Assembly (NCBI GenBank): GCA_017634595.1
Contig: JAGBNC010000029.1
Span: 1-50,386, forward strand
Reading direction: 5' to 3'
Origin: Bacteroidales bacterium
Lineage (GTDB): Bacteria; Bacteroidota; Bacteroidia; Bacteroidales; UBA932
Length of the DNA: 50,386 bases
In this document: positions 1 to 5,752 of the stretch, one piece after another
Layout: every line of letters starts with the position of its first letter
How positions within the stretch are numbered: position 1 is the stretch's first letter
Notes under the pieces: generated by a model
What the model was told of the DNA's origin: nothing
What the model saw: the letters and a program-made list of their open reading frames with translations, nothing else
The model's database searches: none
Position numbers and translations under genes: made by a program

Positions 1-673
1 ACATCGATCCGGGCACCTGAACGAAATAGTACATAACATTGTCCACGACGACCGCCTTTTGTGTTGAGAGAAAGAAGCGTAGTGTGAAATCAGCGTCCTC
101 GCAAGGAGGGTATTCCCTATAGTGTATGGGCCCTTTGGAAGAACTGACTCTAAAGAGTTTATTCCAAGCAAAAGAGGCATAGGGGACAGCCCCTTCGATG
201 AAGAAATTGGGTATGATCTCCTGTTGAGTCACAACGCGCAGGGACGGCTGCAGGGGAGTGCGTATGTCACAATCCCTTTCAAATACTTTGGCTGCATCGC
301 AAGTTGCCACATCTATATCAGGGGCGGAATTGATCGCATCATACATAATGCGCAGGAAATCAAGATGAAAATAATCATCGCTGTCCGGCAGCCACAAATA
401 ATCCCCCGTCATAAGTTCGAACCCTGCGTTACGGGCGGCTGTCACTCCCGCGTTTTTCTGGTGAATGACTTTGAAACGCGGGTCTTCAGCGGCAATCTCA
501 TCGCACATCCGGCCGGAGGCGTCGGTTGAGCCGTCATCAATCAGGATGACTTCAATGTTTCTGTAGCTTTGATTCCTTAGGCAATCGAAGGTCTGCTCCA
601 AATACGCCGCACTGTTGTAGATAGGGACAATGACGCTGATCAAAGCTTCTTCTTTGCTGTTTTTGGGATTCAT
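1..673 (-). CDS. Glycosyltransferase family 2 (partial, C-terminus beyond window)
   Basis: I read 224 open codons on the minus strand from the ATG at 671-673 to the window edge. Residues 9-20 give the GT2 start ALISVIVPIYNS. These are followed by the nucleotide-binding signature VILIDDGSTDAS and the metal-binding DxD-type motif PDSDDY about 100 residues in. This is the inverting GT-A fold that transfers a sugar from a nucleotide donor, usually in capsule, O-antigen or exopolysaccharide assembly at the inner face of the cytoplasmic membrane. The acceptor cannot be told from this part. A TAtcTTTG -7 box lies 24 bp upstream. The right neighbour (Fic) is divergent, so this is the first gene of a leftward unit whose remainder is outside the window. 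Confidence 0.9.
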   Translation of the reverse strand, partial: MNPKNSKEEALISVIVPIYNSAAYLEQTFDCLRNQSYRNIEVILIDDGSTDASGRMCDEIAAEDPRFKVIHQKNAGVTAARNAGFELMTGDYLWLPDSDDYFHLDFLRIMYDAINSAPDIDVATCDAAKVFERDCDIRTPLQPSLRVVTQQEIIPNFFIEGAVPYASFAWNKLFRVSSSKGPIHYREYPPCEDADFTLRFFLSTQKAVVVDNVMYYFVQVPGSM

Positions 674-696
674 TTCTTATGTGAATAGATTCGGTG

Positions 697-704
697 CAAA
701 GATA
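697..704 (-). promoter_or_regulatory. Probable -7 box for the glycosyltransferase gene
   Basis: Read on the minus strand this is TATCTTTG, a match to the Bacteroidota -7 consensus TAnnTTTG, 23 bp before the ATG at 673. No clear TTTG -33 element is seen at the expected distance, so the call rests on the -7 box and its position. Confidence 0.5.
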
Positions 705-744
705 AGAATTATTTCAGTACGTCGTAGCTTTGCAAGTTTGGTCG

Positions 745-796
745 GAGAGTCTCCGACGAAGATGCGAGATTCTCCGATGGAGGCAAGAGATTCTAC
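745..796 (+). repeat. Two and a half tandem 21-bp repeats upstream of fic
   Basis: The units begin GAGAGTCTCCGA (745-765), GAGATTCTCCGA (766-786) and GAGATTCTAC (787-796). The spacing is exactly 21 bp, about two helical turns. The first unit overlaps a perfect inverted repeat, TCGGAGA-G-TCTCCGA, at 742-756. The array lies in the divergent region between the glycosyltransferase and the Fic gene. The regular phasing suggests a protein-binding array, but no binding protein can be named. Confidence 0.75.
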
Positions 797-846
797 AAAT
801 TTGATACAGCAATTTTTGATGAAGCTCGTTTATTTTGACAGATTCT

Positions 847-901
847 TTTGCTTCAGTCAATTTTTTGTTATTTTTGACAGTTGAAAGAAAAACTGTCAAA
901 A
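847..901 (+). promoter_or_regulatory. fic promoter overlapped by an inverted-repeat operator
   Basis: TTTG at 847-850 and TATTTTTG at 869-876 are spaced 18 bp apart, matching the Bacteroidota -33/-7 promoter. A perfect 11-bp inverted repeat (TTTTGACAGTT at 872-882, AACTGTCAAAA at 891-901, 8-nt loop) covers the -7 box, the likely transcription start and the bases up to the ATG at 903. A further half copy, TTTTGACAG, lies at 833-841. A protein bound here would block transcription. The winged-helix C-terminus of the Fic protein makes autoregulation plausible, but that is inference. Confidence 0.75.
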
Positions 902-902
902 G

Positions 903-2012
903 ATGGAAGCCTACGATCGTAATATCCCATACAACAACTTGCCGTCTTTGCCGCCGGCAACAGAATTGTACCGTGACGAAGATGTGATGAATAAACTGAT
1001 GCTGGCGAGTCGGAGTCTGGCCGAATTGAAAGGGCTGGCGTCAACGCTTCCCAATCAGTCCATCTTCGTAAACACCATTGCCCTGCGTGAGGCAAAGGCC
1101 AGTAGCGCCATCGAGAACATATTCACGACGGATGATGAGCTATACCGGTCTTTGTCTTATCAGAAAGATGATTTCCTGGATGGCCCGGCCAAAGAGATTC
1201 TTCATTATCGTGAAGCTCTTTGGAAAGGATTCAACAGAGTTGTATCAGACAAGACGATGACCCTCGATACGATAATTGACGTGTACCGGGCGGTTAAACA
1301 GGCTCACGATGGCATCCGCCCATACCAGGCGGAGGTCGTGATCAAAAAGAGGGGCTGGGGATCCCTGGTCGCCGAAACGGTTTACACGCCACCACGCGGA
1401 AAAGGAGTAGTGGAGAAGAAGATGGCGGATCTGTTGGAATTCATGAATGACGATACCAAGTATCCAATCGACCCGCTCTTGAAAATGGCAATGGGGCACT
1501 ATCAATTTGAAGCCATACATCCCTTCCGCGATGGCAATGGAAGAACCGGAAGGATCCTCTGTATCTTGTACCTGATACAAAAACAGCTGCTGGATTTACC
1601 CATTCTGTACCTCAGTTCATACATTCTCCGGAACAAGGATGCGTATTATCAAAAACTGGGTGGGATTACAGGGACGCTAATGTGGAAACCGTGGATTCTG
1701 TATATGCTGGAAGCGGTTTCTCAAACGGTGGAATACACCCTCGACAAGATGATGCGGATTAAGACACTTATGGAAAGGACCAGGACAGTTTTGATTGACA
1801 ACAAGATTCCTGTGGAGAAGATGAATATCCCCAAGTTTTTTGAGCAACCCTACATCCGTCCGAAGAACCTGCTTTCGGAAAAAGTCAAAAGTATCAATAC
1901 GGCCAAAAAGTATCTGTCCCAATTGGAGACGCTTGGAATGCTTGCCAAGGAAAAAGTCGGCAAAGAGTATATATGGTTCAATACGAATCTGATGGCTATC
2001 CTGACGGATTGA
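903..2012 (+). CDS. Fic family protein (Fic_N, Fic domain, C-terminal winged helix)
   Basis: This 369-residue protein carries the full Fic active-site motif HPFRDGNGRTGR at residues 206-217, with the catalytic His at 206. It would transfer AMP or another phosphate-containing group from a nucleotide to a target hydroxyl. An inhibitory-helix motif of the class II form (S/TxxxEG/N) is present as SSAIEN at 67-72, so the enzyme is probably self-inhibited at rest. Residues 1-85 match Fic_N, and the tail after about 290 has the look of a winged-helix DNA-binding domain. The ATG at 903 directly follows an inverted repeat, which fits autoregulation. No antitoxin gene stands beside it, as expected for a class II protein. 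The target is unknown. Confidence 0.93.
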   Translation: MEAYDRNIPYNNLPSLPPATELYRDEDVMNKLMLASRSLAELKGLASTLPNQSIFVNTIALREAKASSAIENIFTTDDELYRSLSYQKDDFLDGPAKEILHYREALWKGFNRVVSDKTMTLDTIIDVYRAVKQAHDGIRPYQAEVVIKKRGWGSLVAETVYTPPRGKGVVEKKMADLLEFMNDDTKYPIDPLLKMAMGHYQFEAIHPFRDGNGRTGRILCILYLIQKQLLDLPILYLSSYILRNKDAYYQKLGGITGTLMWKPWILYMLEAVSQTVEYTLDKMMRIKTLMERTRTVLIDNKIPVEKMNIPKFFEQPYIRPKNLLSEKVKSINTAKKYLSQLETLGMLAKEKVGKEYIWFNTNLMAILTD

Positions 2013-2159
2013 CGAAGATGTCTGATAATTGATTTGCGAAGGTCTTATGTGGATGCTGGAGACCTTCTGCGCCCGCATCATGGCCGCCGGGGAGGAAAAC
2101 TAGGCCAGCCTTCCCTTGTAATCAGTGCGATGGCGATAGCCACTCATCAAGGTAAGGCT

Positions 2160-2333
2160 TTATTCCGAATCTGCGGTTATTGCGTCAAACCCTGTCCACA
2201 GTTCATCAATGAGGTCCCGGCTGTTGTAGGCTTCCTGGACTCCGCCGAATAGAGCTCTTCACGCCAAGGGCTGGAGATGATGCTCATCACAGGCTTCCTT
2301 CACGATGGATATAATGCTGTCTATAAGTGCCAT
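2160..2333 (-). pseudogene. Small unrecognised reading frame interrupted by one TGA
   Basis: Starting at the ATG at 2331-2333, 5 bp after the GNAT stop and on the same strand, the frame reads 24 codons (MALIDSIISIVKEACDEHHL and on). It meets TGA at 2259-2261, then continues in the same frame for 32 more plausible codons to TAA at 2160. The second half contains the string RDLIDELWTGFDAI. The protein is not recognised. It may be a nonsense-mutated small gene, a real 24-codon peptide, or chance. The rest of 2013-2338 shows no other convincing gene; a plus-strand open stretch there has no family features. Confidence 0.3.
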
Positions 2334-2338
2334 ATTCA

Positions 2339-2821
2339 TTATTGCAAAACCAGTTCCATGGATGTATACTGGGGCTTCATTCCGACGGCCTCATAGAAGG
2401 CGCGTGCGCCGGGGTTGCACTCCCAGACATGCAGGGTGATGTTATGACACCCCAGTTTCCCGGCATAAGCCTTTACATACTCGAACAGGGCTTTCCCGAT
2501 ATGCTGTCCCCGGGCCTTTTCATTGATGCAGAGGTCGTCGATGTAGAGGGTGGTGATTTCCTTGAGGCTTCCGCTGCCCTGGTGCTGAATGGCGCAGAAG
2601 ACGTAGCCGAGGACACCCCCTTCACTTTCGCAGACGAAGACCGGGGTCTCAGGATTGTCAAAGATGGCAAGGAGCTCGGCATCCGTGTACTTCTTGCCGG
2701 TTTCCTTGAAGAGGTCCGGACGGCCTTTGTGGTGGACCGAGAGCACCTGCTGAAGGAGGCTATTCACAGCCTCCAGGTCGCGAGGCTCGGCTTTCCGTAT
2801 GGTATGGGTAATCTGTTCCAT
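2339..2821 (-). CDS. GNAT family N-acetyltransferase
   Basis: This 160-residue protein starts at the Met of MEQITHTIRKAEPRDLEAV; an upstream extension of 26 residues has no family character and is left out. The acetyl-CoA-binding motif A is visible as IDDLCINEKARGQHIGKALF, including the RGQHIGKA pyrophosphate loop. It is followed by the C-terminal NPGARAFYEAVGM signature. These enzymes move an acetyl group from acetyl-CoA to an amine; the substrate (small molecule, peptide or drug) cannot be told. It lies between a methyltransferase relic and Fic in the accessory strip. Confidence 0.88.
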   Translation of the reverse strand: MEQITHTIRKAEPRDLEAVNSLLQQVLSVHHKGRPDLFKETGKKYTDAELLAIFDNPETPVFVCESEGGVLGYVFCAIQHQGSGSLKEITTLYIDDLCINEKARGQHIGKALFEYVKAYAGKLGCHNITLHVWECNPGARAFYEAVGMKPQYTSMELVLQ

Positions 2822-2932
2822 TGCTATATGATTGTAATCAGTCCTGCGACTCTTACGGACAACATCCTGGATATGAATGAGATTGCTATTCTCGCCCAAT
2901 GCGTATGGATACTGAACCGTTTTGCCATAAAA

Positions 2933-4445
2933 TCATTTTGTCAGTTCCTGGTACATCTTGAAGAGGCTGGCAACGATGTCGGATTCAGAGGCGTCTTTGG
3001 GGAAGCCGTATGCCTCCAGGACGGCGGCATCGTTGGCGCGGTGGGCCTTGCGGAGTTCGGGCGGCATCGCCATCTCATCATAGAGGTCTGCGAGACTGCT
3101 GTCCGGATAGAGGGCACGGGCATCAAGAATAGCTTGGGCGGTCTGCTCAATTGTGCTCTTCTGGGCATCTGATGCTTTATCAGGCCAAGGGAAATTGTTG
3201 TACACGGCCGGAGTATATCTGTAATCTGACTTTAAACGCCCCCCCACAACTCTCATCCAAGCCATATGCAACGATGACACTAATGTTCCAAACATATATA
3301 ATGTGGCTTCTGGCACTAGGTAAAGCATGTTGCTAGCGATAACTTCCGGAGACACGAAACCAATCGGAATATACTTTCTACGCTGAGATGAAACCTCTGG
3401 TACGACCAGATAGTTGCTTTCCGGTTGACGGATTTGTGTAAATAGCATAGGAATCTCAGCATCTCGTCGGACAGAAGCTGTAGGACTGCCCTCACGCATT
3501 TTGGCGACAGCTTCAATGCGCTCCATAATCGGTGGAACATTGCGGTATTCTGACGGTGAAACACCTTTGAGCCACAAGCAGTAGCGCATTTTGTTCTGAA
3601 TGAAGTCTTCCGAACTGATATATCTGCGAATAAGAGGTCCCGCGATTCTGAATGAAAACGCTTGGCGCATCCAACAGGTATCCGTTGATATTTGAGGCCA
3701 CAGTGGATGAATCACCATCGTAGATTCTTCGCTTACGCTCAGAATGATATGTAGAGAATCCAATAATGATGCAGTGGACGTGAGCTTTATCAGTAGCCTC
3801 GCTATTCCATACAAATGTGCGATAAGCAAAGAGGATTTCAACACCATACTTCTCAAAGAGAGGCTTCCACAAAGTGGCCACCGACTCACCTTGAACCAGT
3901 GAATTGGTCGAAACAAAAGCAGTTAATATTGGATTATGTCCAATGTATTCAACAGCTTTTTTGTACCAAGCAGCCACATAGTCAAGTTTTCCGTATTTGT
4001 CCCATTCTGCAAAGACGGTGTCCATATCTTCAACTTGACTTAGTGAACGCCATTGGTGGCCGATAAACGGCGGATTACCCATTATGTAATCCAACTCTGC
4101 TGCCGGCACAACCTCATTCCAGTCCATCCGCAGCGCATTTCCCTCGTGGATGTTGGTGTATGTCTTCAGCGGCAGCGGGTCGAGGGAGAGACCTACGATT
4201 TCGTCGGTCTCCTGCATCATCTGACTCTCGGCAATCCAGAGGGCGGTCTGGGCTACGGAGCAGGCGAAGTCGTTAATCTCGATGCCGTAGAACTGGTTGA
4301 TGCTCACCTTGATGGGGTCGTCGATGCCGAAGACGTTGTGCAGCAGCGAAAGCCAGAAGCGCTGGGTTTCACCCTTTTCGTATCCCTTGCCGGACCATTC
4401 CTGCACGAATGCCTTTGCTGCCTGTTTCTGTGTGTTGGTGTTCAT
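2933..4445 (-). pseudogene. Remnant of a large MmeI-like DNA methyltransferase, two deletions
   Basis: The family is a class I adenine methyltransferase of about 900 residues (MmeI-type nuclease, helical, methyltransferase and target-recognition parts). Here 44 N-terminal residues (ending NVFGIDDP) join directly to IKVSINQFYGIEINDFA at about 4313. This removes roughly 300-400 residues, including the SAM motif I (PACGSGNF), which is absent. The NPPF motif IV survives (frame residues 124-127). Near 3640 the frame changes: DAPSVFIQNR in one frame is followed by GPLIRRYISSEDF in another, with a short stretch missing. The target-recognition region and C-terminus (about 3640-2933) are otherwise clean. 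The product cannot methylate DNA. Confidence 0.88.
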
Positions 4446-4470
4446 TATGCGGATGTTGTTGCAAATCTCT

Positions 4471-4501
4471 CAAATGTACAACTTTTTCGGCATCATCCAA
4501 A
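4471..4501 (-). promoter_or_regulatory. Promoter of the methyltransferase relic
   Basis: On the minus strand, TTTG (4498-4501) is followed after 19 bp by TACATTTG (4471-4478), 25 bp before the ATG at 4445. This is a full match to the Bacteroidota promoter. It indicates that the truncated gene may still be transcribed. Confidence 0.65.
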
Positions 4502-4550
4502 ACTGAGAGTCCAAAAACCCACACACTGCAATATCTGGTTGGAAATAGGC

Positions 4551-5164
4551 TTATCTTTGCGCCGGATACCCGGCATCCTTGAGGAACCTCTTCAATAGGA
4601 AGGCGAGGAAATACGGGAACGTGTAAAACTTGCCTCCCCATCCGATATTCTTGTACCCGAACTTGATGCCGTAGGAGACATCGGGATAAGACGGCCAATC
4701 GATGAGGTGGTTAAGTGAGGCGGTAGCTCCATCCTTGGCCTTTACCTCGACAGGAACCAGCGAGTCGGAATCGCGGACGAAGAAGTCCATTTCCAAAGCT
4801 GCTCATAGCCGGATTTGCGAAGCATTTCGCCGACTATATTCTCATAGATGGCGCCTTTATAAGTGCCGAAGTTCTTATTGGCCCGGAGGTCTTCCTGGGC
4901 CTCCTCGTCCAAGGACGCAATGAGCAGGCCGGTGTCGTGATAATAGACCTTGTATGTATCGGTATCGTAGTTGACCTTGAGGGGAAGCTCCGGATTGCTC
5001 AGGCAGTAGCAGATATTCACCACGCCAGCTTTCTCCAGCCACTCCACGGCACCGATGTATTCACGATTCCTTGCGCCTCTGGCCACGTTGGTAATCTGAA
5101 ACTTCTTGCTGGTCTTGGCAAGGAAGGTGGAGATATGCCTGTAAACAGCCAAAATCTTGGCCTT
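4551..5164 (-). pseudogene. C-terminal half of an AAA ATPase with DUF4143, broken
   Basis: Read leftward from 5164, the frame begins KAKILAVYRHISTFLAKTSK and runs through the DUF4143 region (EYIGAVEWLEKAGVV, YYHDTGLL, YKGAIYENIVGEML). At about 4797 it shifts to the frame with the nuclease-like end EMDFFVRDSDSLVPVEVKAK, and it ends at 4551. About ten residues expected between YEQL and EMDFF are missing at the shift. The family is a bacterial P-loop ATPase of about 400 residues with a restriction-endonuclease-like tail. Its ATP-binding half is missing on this strand and lies inverted just to the right, from 5165. Confidence 0.85.
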
Positions 5165-5300
5165 CTGGACAAGGAAGAGTCTCAGTTTTGTGCAGTATAT
5201 GGAAGGAGACGTGTTGGCAAGACATACCTCGTCCGGGAAACCTTTAATTACCAATTCTGCTTCCAGTATACGGGGGTCGCAAAAGGGACATTGCGGCAAC
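5165..5300 (+). pseudogene. Inverted N-terminal piece of the same AAA ATPase (Walker A)
   Basis: On the opposite strand to its own C-terminus, this stretch encodes LLDKEESQFCAVYGRRRVGK followed by TYLVRETFN and YTGVAKGTL. That is the Walker A region (GRRRVGKT) typical of the DUF4143 ATPases. Its left edge abuts the C-terminal half at 5164/5165, so one inversion end can be placed to the base or near it. There is no start codon with family context and the rest of the ATPase core is absent. It is not functional. Confidence 0.83.
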
Positions 5301-5458
5301 AGTTGACGCCATTCCCGGCCGTTTTAACCTCTATGCAACCCAGAACATGTGGACCTTCATCCTGCTCGATGAAGTCGATGGACGCACCTGGCAAGTCCAA
5401 TGGTCCACTGACGGCAAAGAAGGCATCGTCCCCCATCAATGCTGACTTGACTCTCTAA
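5296..5458 (+). pseudogene. Frameshifted C-terminal tail of a Bacteroidota hypothetical protein
   Basis: One frame gives GRFNLYATQNMWTFILLDEV followed by DGRTWQVQWSTDGKEGIVP. After a run of five C at 5430-5434 the natural ending INADLTL-stop continues in the next frame, as if one C had been gained. The pattern (LYxTQNMWTF, DxxxGRTWQVQW) resembles the C-terminus of short exported Bacteroidota proteins of unknown role. The 5' part is missing and is replaced by the ATPase fragment. It is followed by a good terminator, which probably belonged to the original gene. Confidence 0.6.
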
Positions 5459-5477
5459 TCTTTTCGTAGCCTGCTAG

Positions 5478-5505
5478 AAAAGTTGCCCGTCTGCGAGCAA
5501 CTTTT
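5478..5505 (+). terminator. Intrinsic terminator
   Basis: A perfect 9-bp stem (AAAAGTTGC at 5478-5486, GCAACTTTT at 5497-5505) with a 10-nt loop runs into TTTTTTG. It lies 19 bp after the stop of the plus-strand gene tail. The A-rich left side lets it work in both directions. Confidence 0.8.
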
Positions 5506-5532
5506 TTGTCACACTTTTTGCGTTTTTTTACT

Positions 5533-5566
5533 AAAAATCCCTCACAGAACGCTCTGTAAGGGATTT
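5533..5566 (-). terminator. Terminator after tRNA-Ser
   Basis: The hairpin pairs AAATCCCT (5535-5542) with AGGGATTT (5559-5566), extended inward by ACAG/CTGT. On the minus strand it is followed by TTTTTAG, 3 bp downstream of the tRNA 3' end. Confidence 0.75.
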
Positions 5567-5569
5567 CAG

Positions 5570-5658
5570 CGGAGAGGACGAGATTCGAACTCGTGGTACG
5601 GAATGACCCGTACGTCGGTTTAGCAAACCGGTGGTTTCAGCCACTCACCCACCTCTCC
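5570..5658 (-). tRNA. tRNA-Ser (anticodon GCT)
   Basis: The minus strand folds into a class II tRNA of 89 nt. The acceptor stem is GGAGAGG/CCTCTCC with discriminator G. The anticodon loop TTGCTAA (anticodon GCT at 5622-5624) sits on a CCGGT/ACCGA-type stem, and there is a long variable arm and the T-loop GTTCGAATC. CCA is not encoded. It reads AGC and AGU. A promoter and a terminator flank it, so it is a single-gene unit. Confidence 0.96.
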
Positions 5659-5688
5659 AATCACACCACGTCGTGTCAAACGGGATTG

Positions 5689-5719
5689 CAAATATACGGA
5701 CTTTTTTGGTATTTGCAAA
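5689..5719 (-). promoter_or_regulatory. tRNA-Ser promoter
   Basis: On the minus strand TTTG (5716-5719) and TATATTTG (5689-5696) are 19 bp apart. The -7 box ends 30 bp before the tRNA 5' end at 5658. Confidence 0.8.
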
Positions 5720-5752
5720 TATCTTTGTTGCTACGTTTGAAACGGCCGGACA

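Noticed and set aside
122-529. Plus-strand open frame of 135 codons
   Set aside because: It lies opposite the glycosyltransferase, whose motifs (DDGSTD, DSDDY) are clear on the minus strand.
745-796. CRISPR-like array
   Set aside because: The units are contiguous 21-bp direct repeats with no spacers and no cas genes nearby.
2933-5460. Active restriction or defence island
   Set aside because: All three candidate genes are broken: motif I is missing, the ATPase is inverted and the last gene is frameshifted.
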